Shown piece after piece: positions 1-9,260 of a DNA stretch of 64,000 nt. The notes beneath the pieces are model-generated. The model was not told the DNA's origin. It ran no database searches and was given only the letters and a program-made list of their open reading frames with translations. Origin of the DNA: DASXTK01 sp050744325. GTDB taxonomy: Bacteria; Actinomycetota; Acidimicrobiia; Acidimicrobiales; VFJN01. A program made the position numbers and the translations under genes. The stretch is from NCBI GenBank assembly GCA_050744325.1, contig JBOGHK010000168.1, forward strand, positions 1 to 64,000, given 5' to 3'. Each line of letters opens with the position of its first letter. The stretch's first letter is position 1.

Positions 1-61
1 GTACCGCGACGGACGGACGCCACAACCGACATGCCGGCGCCGGAACGAGGGAGGATGGACC

Positions 62-1006
62 ATGGCTGACACACCGCTCCTCGAGTGCCGGGGTGTGTCC
101 AAGGCCTTCGGTGCCGTGCAGGCCCTCTACCGGGTGGACTTCGACGTTCGCCCCGGCGAGGTCATGGCGCTGGTGGGCGACAACGGCGCCGGGAAGTCCA
201 CGCTGATCAAGGGCATCGCCGGGATCTACTCGTTCGACGAAGGCGAGATGTTGGTGGACGGCCATCTGGTCCGCATCCACGGCCCCCGTGACGCGGCGAG
301 CTTCGGCATCGAGGTCGTGTACCAGGACCTCGCTCTGGCCGACAACCTCGACGTCGTCGCGAACATGTTCCTCGGCCGCGAGAGGACGCGGTTCGGCACG
401 GTGCTCGACGAGTCGACGATGGAGCACGCCACCCAGGAGACGCTGGAGAGCCTGTCGGTCAGCACACTGCAGTCGGTCCGCCAGGCGGTCGTCGGCCTGT
501 CGGGCGGGCAGCGCCAAGCGGTCGCCGTGGCCAAGTCGGTGATGTGGGACTCGCGGATCGTGATCCTCGACGAACCGACGGCAGCACTGGGCGTCGCTCA
601 GACCCGCCATGTGCTCGACCTGGTCCGGCGCCTGGCCGAGCGCGAGCTCGGCGTGGTCATCATCTCCCACAACCTGCACGACGTGTTCGAGGTCGCCGAC
701 CGGATCACGGTGTTGCGTCTCGGGCAACGGGTCGAGGTGTTCGAGCGGGCGGGTACCACCCAGCAGGAGGTCGTCCACGCGATCGCCGCGGGTGCTCTCG
801 ACCATGTCCCTGGCATGGCCGACCCGAACGACCACGAGATCGACCCCGCCGATCGGACCGACGGGTTGGACGACGTCGACGAGGTGGACCAGGTGGACGA
901 CGTCGATGACGTCGACCAAGCCGATGCTGACGACGTGAGCGACGCGAGCGACGACAATCACGAGGACCACGAGAGAGGCGGAAGCGACACAGGAGCGGGC
1001 CAATGA
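62..1006 (+). CDS. Sugar ABC transporter ATP-binding protein with acidic repeat tail
   Basis: Single-domain ATPase of the RbsA/XylG class that powers monosaccharide import through the permease encoded next. Walker A GDNGAGKST is at about residues 39-47, the signature LSGGQ near 146, and Walker B ILDEP near 170. Classical RbsA/XylG proteins have two ATPase domains and about 500 residues. This one has a single domain in 314 residues, so it probably acts as a homodimer. The last 60 residues are an acidic tail rich in Asp-x-Val triplets (DDVDEVDQVDDV and similar), encoded by a 9-bp repeat from about 869 and not expected in the family. The ATG follows GGGAGGATGG. The 3' end overlaps the permease by an ATGA. 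The binding protein is probably upstream, outside the window. The substrate (xylose, ribose or another sugar) cannot be read from sequence. Confidence 0.9.
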   Translation: MADTPLLECRGVSKAFGAVQALYRVDFDVRPGEVMALVGDNGAGKSTLIKGIAGIYSFDEGEMLVDGHLVRIHGPRDAASFGIEVVYQDLALADNLDVVANMFLGRERTRFGTVLDESTMEHATQETLESLSVSTLQSVRQAVVGLSGGQRQAVAVAKSVMWDSRIVILDEPTAALGVAQTRHVLDLVRRLAERELGVVIISHNLHDVFEVADRITVLRLGQRVEVFERAGTTQQEVVHAIAAGALDHVPGMADPNDHEIDPADRTDGLDDVDEVDQVDDVDDVDQADADDVSDASDDNHEDHERGGSDTGAGQ

Positions 1007-2295
1007 CGACCGGACAGGAGACCCCGGCCCCGGTCGAGCCGGACGCCCGGCCCACCGAGGGCCTGCCGGCCGGGTCGGTCGAGAACGAGGTCGGCCAGCC
1101 CACTTCGACGACCCAGTACCTGGGGCGCTGGTGGCAGCGGGTGCGGGCGGGCGACCTGGGCTCGCTGCCGATCGTCGTCGGGCTGCTCGTCATCGTCGTC
1201 GTGTTCGGCGTGCTGGACGAGACCTTCCTGACCGAGCGCAACTTCACCAACCTGCTCCTGCAGATGGCGTCGTTCGCCACGATCTCCATCGGTGTGGTGT
1301 TCGTGCTGTTGCTCGGCGAGATCGACCTGTCGGTGGCGTTCGTCAGTGCCGTCGGCGGAGTGTCGATGACCCTGCTGTTGCGGCCCGACAATCCCGGGTG
1401 GCCCTGGTGGGCGGCGATCGCGTTCGCGCTCGTCGTCACCACGCTGATCGGGCTCCTGCAAGGACTGGTGGTCACGAAGGCCGGTGTGCCGTCGTTCGTG
1501 GTCACGCTGGCCGGGCTTCTGGTGTGGAACGGGGTCGTGTTGATCTTGACCACCCGCTACGCCACCTCGGGGACAATCAGGATCCAGGACTCGACGGTCC
1601 GGGGTATCGCGAACAACTTCCTCGACGACCTCTGGGGCTGGATCGTGGGTGTCGCCTTCGTCGCCGGCTACGGCCTGTCCGAGGTGCGCAAGGCCCGGGC
1701 CCGCACGGCGCGTAGCCTGGAGGCCAAGCCACTCACGGTGATCGCACTTCAGGTGGTGGGGTTGGGGGTGATCACGGCCGGCGTGATCGAGTACGCCAAT
1801 CGTGACCGTGGCGTCCCGGTCTCCAGCCTGATCGTTCTGCTGTTGCTCGTGTTCTGGTCGTTCGTGGCGTCGCGGCTGCGGTTCGGCCGCCATGTCTACG
1901 CGGTGGGCGGCAACGCCGAGGCGGCCCGGCGGGCGGGGATCAACGTCGACCGGATCCGCATCACGGTGTTCATGATCAGCGGCTTCATGGCCGGGCTCGG
2001 CGGGATCATGTTCGCCTCGCGACTGCGGTCGGTCGCGACCGGCACCGGCGGCGGGAACCTGCTGCTCAACGTGATCGCCGCGGCCGTCATCGGGGGGACC
2101 AGCCTGTTCGGTGGCACCGGCCGGGTGGTGTCCGCGCTGCTGGGGACGCTGGTGATCGCGTCGATCGCCAATGGCATGGGCCTGCTCAACCTCGAGCAGG
2201 GGGTCCAGTTCGTGATCACCGGCCTGGTGCTGCTGGCCGCGGTCCTCGTGGACGCACTGTCGAAGCATCGCCGGGCGGCCCGCGGTCTCACCTGA
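1003..2295 (+). CDS. Sugar ABC transporter permease, XylH/RbsC family
   Basis: Integral membrane permease of the branched-chain/monosaccharide importer class. The 430 residues hold about ten hydrophobic segments starting at residue 62, an EAA-like loop reading GGNAEAARRAGINVDRIRI, and a glycine-rich C-terminal region with AAAVIGGTSLFGGTGR, all typical of XylH/RbsC. The start codon ATG overlaps the stop of the ATPase gene, so translation is coupled and the two products should form one transporter. Its length is nearer XylH than RbsC, and xylose genes occur at 17306-20279, so a xylose role is plausible but not shown. Confidence 0.9.
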   Translation: MTTGQETPAPVEPDARPTEGLPAGSVENEVGQPTSTTQYLGRWWQRVRAGDLGSLPIVVGLLVIVVVFGVLDETFLTERNFTNLLLQMASFATISIGVVFVLLLGEIDLSVAFVSAVGGVSMTLLLRPDNPGWPWWAAIAFALVVTTLIGLLQGLVVTKAGVPSFVVTLAGLLVWNGVVLILTTRYATSGTIRIQDSTVRGIANNFLDDLWGWIVGVAFVAGYGLSEVRKARARTARSLEAKPLTVIALQVVGLGVITAGVIEYANRDRGVPVSSLIVLLLLVFWSFVASRLRFGRHVYAVGGNAEAARRAGINVDRIRITVFMISGFMAGLGGIMFASRLRSVATGTGGGNLLLNVIAAAVIGGTSLFGGTGRVVSALLGTLVIASIANGMGLLNLEQGVQFVITGLVLLAAVLVDALSKHRRAARGLT

Positions 2296-2319
2296 GCAGC
2301 GGTCGGGATCGGGGGCACG

Positions 2320-4326
2320 ATGGCAAGGCGACACAGAGCTTCAGCCGAGGCGACAGTGGTCGCCGGCGAGCGGTCGAGGCGATGGTGGTCGTATGCGACC
2401 GCTATGACCTCGAAGTGGCCTCGGCGACCACCATTGCCTCGGCAACGTGCCACCGATCGGCCGGACGTCAACGGGAGCGAGACGGTACGCCGGCAGCTGC
2501 GCCGACGATGGCCTGACGCGGACCCGAGCGAGGCAGCGAACGGTCGGAAGCGCCGACCGGCGTTCGGTGCCGTCGTCGCGTTGGCGCTGGTCACGGCGGC
2601 CGGGTGCTCGTCGTCGTCCGAAGACGGCACTCGGCCGTCCGACAGCGGAGCGTCAAACGCCGGAGCCGATGCACCGGCCTCCACGGCAGCACCGGTCCCG
2701 TTGCCCGAGCCGTCGGGTGAGGTCCGGCTGCAGGACGTCGCCGACGAGGTGGGGCTGGCGTTCCAGCACGGCGCGTTCCGCTGGGAGGTGACCGGCGACC
2801 CGGTGGCGATGATGGGCGGCGGCGTCTGCTGGATCGACTACGACGACGACGGCTGGCTCGACCTCTACGTCGTGAACTCCTACGCACAGCGCGAGGCGGG
2901 TCCCTGGCGGGACGAGGGCGGGCTGCCGCGCAATGCGCTGTTCCACAACGTCGATGGCCACTTCGTCGACGTCAGCGAGGACTCCGGCACCGACGTCGCC
3001 GTCCGCGGCACGGGCTGTGTCGCCGCCGATCTCGACCTCGACGGCCGCACCGACCTCTACGTCACCACGGCCGAGACGGGTGTCCTGCTGTGGAACGAAG
3101 GCGACGGCAGCTTCGCGGAGGGCGCCGCCGCAGCGGGGCTCGACGCGCCGGGCTGGTATGCCGGGGCAGCCGTGGGCGACGTCGACCGTGACGGTTGGCC
3201 CGACCTGTTCCTCGCGGGGTACGCCAACGTAGGCAGCCGGATCAGTGGCGCCACGCTCGGCTTCCCCAACACCCACACCGGTGTGCGCGACCTGCTCTAC
3301 CTGAGCGACGGAGCGGCATCCGGGTCGGGGCGGCCGACGTTCCGCGAGGTGGGACGCGACGCCGGGCTGGAGGTCGTCAACTTCGAGTACGGCCTCGGCG
3401 CCATGTTCTCCGACCTCGACCGCGACGACGACCTCGACCTGTACGTCGCCAACGACACCAAGCCCAACCGCCTGTACCTCAACGTGCCATGGCCAGGCGG
3501 CGCGGCCGCCGACCCAGCCGGGATCGGATTCCGCTTCGAGGAGGCCGCCGCCCGCGCCGGGGTAGCGGACCCGAACGCCGGCATGGGCGTCGCCGCGGCC
3601 GACTACGACACCGACGGGCGGACCGACCTGTTCGTGAGCAACGCCCGCGGCCAGGTGCACGGCTTGTACCACGGCCAGGTCGCCGAGGGGCCGGAGGGAA
3701 CGGACATCGACCCGTCGTTCGCCGATGTGCGCCGTGACGTGGGACCCGACCTCGGGTCGGCGACCGGGTGGGGCGCATCCTGGGCGGACCTCGACCTCGA
3801 CACCGACGTCGACCTGGTGGTCGCCAACGGCGACATCCCGGTCGAGGACCTCGCCGCCGACGCCGAATCGGTCCAGGCGCTCGTGAACCGCAGCGCCGAC
3901 GGGCAGCCCGGACGGTTCGAGGACCACACCGCCCAGCTGGGCCTGGCCGACGTAGGCCCGCTGCTGGCCCGGGGCAGCGCGGCGGCCGACTACGACAACG
4001 ACGGCGACCTCGACGTCGCCGTGGCCACCATCGGCGGGCCGCTGGCGTTGCTCGAGAACCGGGGCCGGACGGGGCGCTGGCTGGAGGTCGACCTGGCGAC
4101 GTTCGCCCCGGGGGCGACGGTCACCGCCGTCCTCCCCGACGGCCGCTCGCTGGTGCGCGAGCTGTGCTCCGGCGCCAGCTACCTCTCGTCCGAGGACCCG
4201 CGGGCGCACTTCGGGCTCGGGACGGCCGACACCGTCGAGCGCCTCGTGATCCGCTGGCCGGGCGGCGAGGAGACCGTGCTCCGCGACCTCCGCGCCAACC
4301 AGCTCGTGGAGGTGGACGCTCCGTGA
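2320..4326 (+). CDS. Exported FG-GAP (VCBS-like) repeat lipoprotein with ASPIC/UnbV C-terminus
   Basis: CRTAC1-like beta-propeller protein. Seven calcium-binding-type FG-GAP motifs are visible, for example DYDDDGWLDLYV, DLDLDGRTDLYV, DVDRDGWPDLFL and DYDNDGDLDVAV. The C-terminus is an ASPIC/UnbV module (SGASYLSS, HFGLG, IRWPGGEE). A lipobox LVTAAGC places a lipidated cysteine at residue 96 of the ORF as drawn. That leaves an unusually long basic N-region. In-frame ATGs exist only at 2320 and 2404, and a long inverted repeat (2376-2440) covers the second, so the start is uncertain. Likely displayed on the outer face of the membrane. The stop overlaps the haloperoxidase start (GTGA), indicating a two-gene unit. 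Function is unknown; the family is often linked to adhesion or protein-protein contact. Confidence 0.85.
   Translation: MARRHRASAEATVVAGERSRRWWSYATAMTSKWPRRPPLPRQRATDRPDVNGSETVRRQLRRRWPDADPSEAANGRKRRPAFGAVVALALVTAAGCSSSSEDGTRPSDSGASNAGADAPASTAAPVPLPEPSGEVRLQDVADEVGLAFQHGAFRWEVTGDPVAMMGGGVCWIDYDDDGWLDLYVVNSYAQREAGPWRDEGGLPRNALFHNVDGHFVDVSEDSGTDVAVRGTGCVAADLDLDGRTDLYVTTAETGVLLWNEGDGSFAEGAAAAGLDAPGWYAGAAVGDVDRDGWPDLFLAGYANVGSRISGATLGFPNTHTGVRDLLYLSDGAASGSGRPTFREVGRDAGLEVVNFEYGLGAMFSDLDRDDDLDLYVANDTKPNRLYLNVPWPGGAAADPAGIGFRFEEAAARAGVADPNAGMGVAAADYDTDGRTDLFVSNARGQVHGLYHGQVAEGPEGTDIDPSFADVRRDVGPDLGSATGWGASWADLDLDTDVDLVVANGDIPVEDLAADAESVQALVNRSADGQPGRFEDHTAQLGLADVGPLLARGSAAADYDNDGDLDVAVATIGGPLALLENRGRTGRWLEVDLATFAPGATVTAVLPDGRSLVRELCSGASYLSSEDPRAHFGLGTADTVERLVIRWPGGEETVLRDLRANQLVEVDAP
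2376..2440. repeat. Inverted repeat with 33-bp loop near the start of the FG-GAP gene
   Basis: GAGGCGATGGTGGTCG at 2376-2391 pairs with CGACCACCATTGCCTC at 2425-2440 (15 of 16 positions). A looser direct copy (14 of 16) is at 2347-2362. The first 15 bases recur in inverted orientation at 18682-18696 between xylA and xylB. It could be a terminator-like hairpin after the permease gene or an RNA structure over the FG-GAP start region. Confidence 0.5.
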
Positions 4327-6233
4327 CCCGCCACGGCACGGTCCTTGTGGGGTGGGCGTTGGTCGTGGCGCTGCTGGCACTGCCGGCGTCCACGGAGTCG
4401 CCAGCGCGGCCCGGGGCCGGCGACGGGGACGGCGACCACCTCATCGGCGGCTGCACCCCCGAACGCGAGGACGGGTGGTCGGTCGCACGAGTGTGGGACG
4501 AGGCGCTGCTGGACGCGATCCGTCGCGACGTGCCGGCACCGACCGTCCATGGTCGGAACCTGTTCCACGTCTCCGCGGCCATGTGGGACGCCTGGGCCGC
4601 CTACGACCCCGAGGCCGACGGCTACTTCGTGGACCAGAAGCACACCACCGGCGGCGCCGACGACGTCGAAGCCGCTCGGGAGGCGGCGATCAGCTACGCC
4701 GCCTACCGGATCCTGCTCCACCGCTACTCGCTCGCGTCGGGCATGGAAGCCACCTTCGAGCACCTCGCGGCCACGATGGAGGCGCTCTGCTACCGGATCG
4801 ACTACGTCGACACCACCGGCTCCTCCCCCGCCGCGCTCGGCAACCGGATCGCGGCGACGGTCATCGACCAGGGCCGCGACGACGGGTCGCTGGAGGCGCA
4901 ACGCTACGTCGATACCGACTACCGGCCGACCAATCCCCCGCTGGTCGTGACCGAGCGGGGCGCGACCATGACCGACCCCAACCGGTGGCAACCGCTCGCG
5001 CTGGCCCAGCTCGTCGCGCAGAACGGGCTGCCGCTGCCGGGCAACGTGCAGGGCTTCGTCGGCCCGCACTGGGGCCACGTGCGGTCGTTCGCCCTCCCCG
5101 GATCGGACGACGGCCTGCCCGCCGACCCCGGCCCGCCGCCGCTGCTCGACGACGAGGCCGACAGCGACGTGTTCCAGCAGGCGGCGGTCGAGGTGATCCG
5201 GGCCAGCAGCCAGCTCGACCCCGCCGACGGCGAGATCGTCGACATCTCTCCCACGGCGTGGGGCGACAGCCCCCTGGGCACCAACGACGGGGACGGCCAC
5301 GACCACAATCCCGACACCGGCGAGCCCTACGCGCCGAACCCGGTGCTGCGCGGCGACTTCGCCCGGGCACTCGCCGAGTTCTGGGCCGACGGCCCCCAGT
5401 CCGAGACCCCGCCCGGGCACTGGAACACGATCGCGAACACCGTCTCGGACGCTCCGGACGTCGAGCACCGCATCGGCGGCGAGGGGCCGACCGTCGACCG
5501 CCTCGAATGGGACGTCAAGCTCTACCTGGCCCTCAACGGCGCGGTCCACGACGCGGCGGTCGCGGCCTGGGGTGTGAAGGGGTTCTACGACTCGGCGCGC
5601 CCGATCTCGATGATCCGCTACCTGGGCGGTCGGGGACAGTCGAGCGATCCGGCCGGCCCCTCCTACGATCCCGACGGCCTGCCCCTGGTCCCCGGGCTGG
5701 TCGAGGTCGTGACGCCCGAGTCGAGCGCGCCCGGGCAGCGCCACGAAAGCCTCGCCGACCACCAGGGTGAGGTGGCGGTGCGCTCATGGCGCGGCAACCC
5801 GGAGGACCGGTCGACGACCAGCGGAGTCGGCTGGGTCCTGGCCACCCGCTGGGTGCCGTACCAGCGGGAGACGTTCGTGACCCCGGCCTTCGCCGGTTAC
5901 GTGTCGGGACACAGCACGTTCAGCCGGGCCGCCGCCGAGGTGCTGACCTCGATCACCGGCGACGCCTACTTCCCGGGTGGTCTCTCCGAGTGGACCGTCG
6001 AGGCCGACGCCCTCACCTTCGAGCGCGGCCCGAGCCGCCCGGTCACGTTCCAGTGGGCGACGTACTACGACGCGGCCGACCACGCGGGGATCTCGCGGGT
6101 CTTCGGCGGGATCCACATCACCGCCGACGACTACGCCGGCCGCACGATGGGCTCGGCGTGCGGCGAGGACGCATGGCACCTCGCGCTGGAGTACTACGCC
6201 GGCACCGCCACCCCGAACCAGGGCGCGTCCTAG
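4323..6233 (+). CDS. Vanadium-dependent haloperoxidase (PAP2-superfamily), exported
   Basis: Predicted vanadate enzyme that oxidises halides with hydrogen peroxide. It has 636 residues from a GTG start that overlaps the upstream stop. A short N-terminal signal peptide (residues 1-25, LVGWALVVALLALPAS) is visible. All core vanadate-binding positions of the family can be placed: K419 and R426 (KGFYDSARP), S528-G529-H530 (VSGHSTF), R592 and H598 (SRVFGGIHI). Spacings of 7 between Lys and Arg and 6 between Arg and His match those known for fungal chloroperoxidase. Halide preference cannot be read from the sequence; some family members are phosphatases. Coupling to an FG-GAP lipoprotein suggests the two products work together outside the cell. 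Confidence 0.88.
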   Translation: MTRHGTVLVGWALVVALLALPASTESPARPGAGDGDGDHLIGGCTPEREDGWSVARVWDEALLDAIRRDVPAPTVHGRNLFHVSAAMWDAWAAYDPEADGYFVDQKHTTGGADDVEAAREAAISYAAYRILLHRYSLASGMEATFEHLAATMEALCYRIDYVDTTGSSPAALGNRIAATVIDQGRDDGSLEAQRYVDTDYRPTNPPLVVTERGATMTDPNRWQPLALAQLVAQNGLPLPGNVQGFVGPHWGHVRSFALPGSDDGLPADPGPPPLLDDEADSDVFQQAAVEVIRASSQLDPADGEIVDISPTAWGDSPLGTNDGDGHDHNPDTGEPYAPNPVLRGDFARALAEFWADGPQSETPPGHWNTIANTVSDAPDVEHRIGGEGPTVDRLEWDVKLYLALNGAVHDAAVAAWGVKGFYDSARPISMIRYLGGRGQSSDPAGPSYDPDGLPLVPGLVEVVTPESSAPGQRHESLADHQGEVAVRSWRGNPEDRSTTSGVGWVLATRWVPYQRETFVTPAFAGYVSGHSTFSRAAAEVLTSITGDAYFPGGLSEWTVEADALTFERGPSRPVTFQWATYYDAADHAGISRVFGGIHITADDYAGRTMGSACGEDAWHLALEYYAGTATPNQGAS

Positions 6234-6305
6234 TCGAGCCCTGCACGGTGTGGACACAACACCGGCCTGCCTTCGCAGGGCTGGGAGTCGTCGTGGCGAG
6301 CGTGC

Positions 6306-6314
6306 TTAACCGTG
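6306..6314. promoter_or_regulatory. TTAACCGTG element before nnaR-like gene
   Basis: The 9-mer TTAACCGTG lies about 50 bp before the ATG at 6366. The same 9-mer occurs in the inverted repeat upstream of the nitrate reductase gene (32182-32190). It is a weak candidate for a common nitrogen-control site. Confidence 0.25.
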
Positions 6315-6365
6315 GCGCAAAGCTGGGGGAACCGAGCCGAAACGCCCCGCTGCGACGGTGGACCG

Positions 6366-7595
6366 ATGGGCCGTCCTGCCGCGCCGTGCGAGGGGATCCC
6401 ACCCCTTGCGGGTTGGCGGGTCGGCCTCACGGCTCACCGCCGCGGCGACGAGCAGGCCGAGCTGCTCCGCCGCCGCGGCGCCAGCGTCGTGGTCGGACCC
6501 GTGGTGCGGACCCTGCCGTTCGGCGACGATCGGCCCCTGCGCGAGGCGACCGACGCCCTGTTCGACCGACCACCCGACGTGGTGGTGGCCACGACCGGGA
6601 TCGGCATCCGCAGCTGGTTCGGCGCCGCCGAGAGCTGGGGCCTCGACGGTCGGCTCGCCGCGGTGCTCGACCCGGCGCACCGGGTCGCCCGGGGGCCGAA
6701 GGCGCGGGCCGCGCTGGCGGCGGTGGGGCTTCCGAGCCACACCGACGAACCGAGCGAACGGCTCGACCGGCTGGTCGACGGGCTGGTCGCTGCGGGAGTC
6801 GACGGGCGACGGATCGCCCTGCAGCTCTACGGCGAGGCGGTCCCGTGGGCGATCGACCGGCTCCGCCACGCCGGGGCCGAGGTCGTCGCCGTGCCGATCT
6901 ACCGCTGGACCGCTGCCGAGGACCTGGCCCCAGCCGAGCGCCTGCTGCGGGACCTGCTGGGTGATCAGCTCGACGCCGTGACCTTCACCAGCTCGGCTGC
7001 GGTACGCAGCTTCGCCGCGCTGGCCGACGGACTCGGCGTGGGCGCCGAGCTGCGGACGGCACTCTCGGCGCAGGTGATCGCCGGCTGCGTCGGGCCGATC
7101 ACCGACGAAGCCGCCGCGTCCGTCGGGTTCGAACGGCGCTGTGCCCCGGTGCGTGGGCGCCTAGGCCTCCTGGTGCGCACCCTGTGCACCGAGCTCCATG
7201 CGCGCCACCGGCATCTCCGGGCGGGCGACCGCGAGGTGGTGCTGCACGGCGCCTCGGTCTGGGCCGGTAGCCGCGGCGTCCAGCTGAGCGACCTGGAGCG
7301 CTCGCTGTTCGCCGTGCTCGCCGACCGACCGTCCGCCGTGGTGTCCCGCACCACGGTGCGGCAGCGGGTCTGGGGCCCAAGGTCCGGCGAGTCGGCGATC
7401 GACTCGGGGATCTCGCGGTTGCGCAAGGTCCTGCGGCCGCTCGGCCTACCGGTCGAGACCGTGCACCGCCGGGGCTGGGCCCTCCGGGCGCGAGAGGTCC
7501 CCTGCACTGCCACAGCAAGGGTCGATGCGCTGGCGACTCGGGGCGGCTCTCCGACCGGGAGGACTGGTACCGTGCGGCATGCGCCGGGCGGGTGA
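6366..7595 (+). CDS. nnaR: HemD-like uroporphyrinogen-III synthase domain fused to a winged-helix DNA-binding domain (NnaR-type)
   Basis: Fusion protein of about 409 residues. The first 260 residues resemble uroporphyrinogen-III synthase (AGWRVGLTAHRRGDEQAELL, VVVATTGIGIRSWF, FTSSAAVRSF). The last 110 form an OmpR/PhoB-type winged helix (LSDLERSLFAVLADRPSAVVSR, SGISRLRKVLRPLG, ETVHRRGWALR). In Streptomyces and mycobacteria this architecture is NnaR, which activates nitrite reductase and other nitrate-assimilation genes. The adjacent siroheme reductase fits that role. The ATG at 6366 was preferred because the upstream GTG (6312) sits inside a putative regulatory element, but it cannot be excluded. 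The 3' end runs 150 bp into the convergent reductase gene. Retained synthase activity is uncertain. Confidence 0.82.
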   Translation: MGRPAAPCEGIPPLAGWRVGLTAHRRGDEQAELLRRRGASVVVGPVVRTLPFGDDRPLREATDALFDRPPDVVVATTGIGIRSWFGAAESWGLDGRLAAVLDPAHRVARGPKARAALAAVGLPSHTDEPSERLDRLVDGLVAAGVDGRRIALQLYGEAVPWAIDRLRHAGAEVVAVPIYRWTAAEDLAPAERLLRDLLGDQLDAVTFTSSAAVRSFAALADGLGVGAELRTALSAQVIAGCVGPITDEAAASVGFERRCAPVRGRLGLLVRTLCTELHARHRHLRAGDREVVLHGASVWAGSRGVQLSDLERSLFAVLADRPSAVVSRTTVRQRVWGPRSGESAIDSGISRLRKVLRPLGLPVETVHRRGWALRAREVPCTATARVDALATRGGSPTGRTGTVRHAPGG

Positions 7596-9260
7596 CCGGG
7601 CCACGCCGACAGCGGCGGCCCCGGTCTCGGCGGCAGGCTCGCCAGGTGCAGGGTCCTCGCCGGGCTCGAATCCCTTGGCGATCGTGGCCACGTGGGCGGC
7701 GAACACGTCGAGACCAACCCGGTCGAGGGTCTCGACCAGCCGTTCGGCAGGGCGCCGTAGCGCCTCCCAGGTGCCGACGATCCCGGACACGGCGGCCTCG
7801 GCGTCGCCTTCGTCCACCCGCCCGACAGGCATGGCGAGCCGGCCAGCCGCGAGATCTGCCCCGACGTGCAGCGTGTACCCCAGCCGGGTGCGACCACCTA
7901 CCCGGACCTTGCCGCCCGACAGGCCGACGTCCGCGACCTGGTGTTGGGCGCAGCTGTTGGGGCACCCGCTCACGTGGACTCGCAGCGAGCTGTTGCGGGC
8001 GAGCGACGAGCTGGTCGCCACCTGCGCTCCGGCAGCCGGTGCGGTGGTGATGGCGAGCGAGCACACCGCCGACCCCGTGCAGGCCCGTACGTCGATCGAG
8101 GACTCCGCGCCCTCCAGCCCGAGCACCCGCGTCGCGAGCTCCGCGCGGACCTGACCCACCGCGGTGACCGGGACGTCACGGAACTGCACGTTCTGGTGGC
8201 GCGTGAGCCAGAGATGCCCACCGCTGGTGGTCGCGAGGCCGGCCAGCAGGCGCAGGTCGTCGCCGTTCAGGTCGCCCAGGGTCACGGCCACGGTGACCAT
8301 GGCCAGCCCCGGGGTTCGCTGGGGCCGGACACCCGGGCCCCAACCGCCTGGCGGGCGGCGTGCCATGATCGCACCGAGGTCACACGATCCGAGCAGCGAC
8401 ACCGGCTCGGGCTCGTAGGTCGACGTCGCTCGCAGCCGCTCGAACCGCTCGCGCCACGCCGCTCGGAACCCGTCCTCGCCGACGTCGTGGATCACGAACT
8501 TCATACGCCCCTTCTTGGGGCTGTCCAGGTCACCGAGGTCGACGAAGGTCTCGGTCAACGCCAGCGCTGCGGCGAGGACGTCGCGGCGGCCGACGAAGTC
8601 GGCCAGCGGGACGGCGAGGAACGGCATCACGCCGAGGCTGCCCCCCGCCCACACCCGGTAGCCGGGCTCACCATCCACCACGACGGACTCGAAGCCGCCG
8701 TCGTTGAGGCGCGCGTGATCCGCACAGGACGGGCAACCGCCGAAGGCCAGGTTGACCCGGCTCGGCAACACCGCGTCCAGGGCGGCGGCGCGGGCCACCA
8801 CCGCGGCGGCGATCGCTCGCGCGTCGGGCCCGCAGTCGAACGGCTCGTCGAGACCGACTCCCGCGTCGGGGCAGGCCATGACGTTGCGATGGGTGTGACC
8901 ACACGCCGACCGGCTGGTCAGCGACGCCGCCTCGACGGCGGCGAGCACAGCCGGCACGGAACGGGCGGCGACGTGGTGCAGCTCGAGGTTCTGGCGGGTG
9001 GTGACATGGATCCAGCCGTGGCCGTGGAGATCAGCGAGGTCGGCGATCCTCCGGGCCTGCGCCGACGTCAGCCGTCCACCGGGCACCCGGACACGGACCA
9101 TGAACACCCCGGGCTGGGCCTGGGCGCACACACCGTGGGTCTTCAGGGCGTAGCGGTCCTCGGGCGTCAGCCACCCGTCGCCCTCGGCGGCGAGGCGCTC
9201 GAGATCGACGGGGAGCCCGGCGCGCTTGGCACCGGGGATGTCGGGCGCGGGTCCGGCCAT
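7446..9260 (-). CDS. Ferredoxin-type siroheme nitrite/sulfite reductase
   Basis: Six-electron reductase with siroheme and a 4Fe-4S cluster. The 604 residues contain the duplicated ferredoxin-like halves of the NirA/SirA family (WIHVTTRQNLELHHV near 83-97, HLWLTRHQNVQFRDV near 349-363). The cluster ligands are C394 and C400 (CTGSAVC) plus C433 and C437 (SGCPNSC). Nitrite and sulfite reductases share this fold. The neighbouring NnaR-like regulator and the nitrate reductase and transporter genes at 28232-32136 favour assimilatory nitrite reduction. The last 60 residues are a Pro/Ala/Gly-rich tail overlapping the convergent regulator gene and are probably unstructured. Confidence 0.87.
   Translation of the reverse strand: MAGPAPDIPGAKRAGLPVDLERLAAEGDGWLTPEDRYALKTHGVCAQAQPGVFMVRVRVPGGRLTSAQARRIADLADLHGHGWIHVTTRQNLELHHVAARSVPAVLAAVEAASLTSRSACGHTHRNVMACPDAGVGLDEPFDCGPDARAIAAAVVARAAALDAVLPSRVNLAFGGCPSCADHARLNDGGFESVVVDGEPGYRVWAGGSLGVMPFLAVPLADFVGRRDVLAAALALTETFVDLGDLDSPKKGRMKFVIHDVGEDGFRAAWRERFERLRATSTYEPEPVSLLGSCDLGAIMARRPPGGWGPGVRPQRTPGLAMVTVAVTLGDLNGDDLRLLAGLATTSGGHLWLTRHQNVQFRDVPVTAVGQVRAELATRVLGLEGAESSIDVRACTGSAVCSLAITTAPAAGAQVATSSSLARNSSLRVHVSGCPNSCAQHQVADVGLSGGKVRVGGRTRLGYTLHVGADLAAGRLAMPVGRVDEGDAEAAVSGIVGTWEALRRPAERLVETLDRVGLDVFAAHVATIAKGFEPGEDPAPGEPAAETGAAAVGVARSPARRMPHGTSPPGRRAAPSRQRIDPCCGSAGDLSRPEGPAPAVHGLDR

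Noticed and set aside
958..2334. Minus-strand frame of 458 codons over the sugar permease
   Set aside because: Composition is His/Arg/Gly-rich and unlike a real protein; the sense permease is clear.
2653..4380. Minus-strand frame of 575 codons opposite the FG-GAP gene
   Set aside because: The FG-GAP repeats on the plus strand are unmistakable; the opposite frame has no domain.
4323..6233. Biosynthetic gene cluster around the haloperoxidase
   Set aside because: No polyketide, peptide or terpene synthase genes lie nearby.
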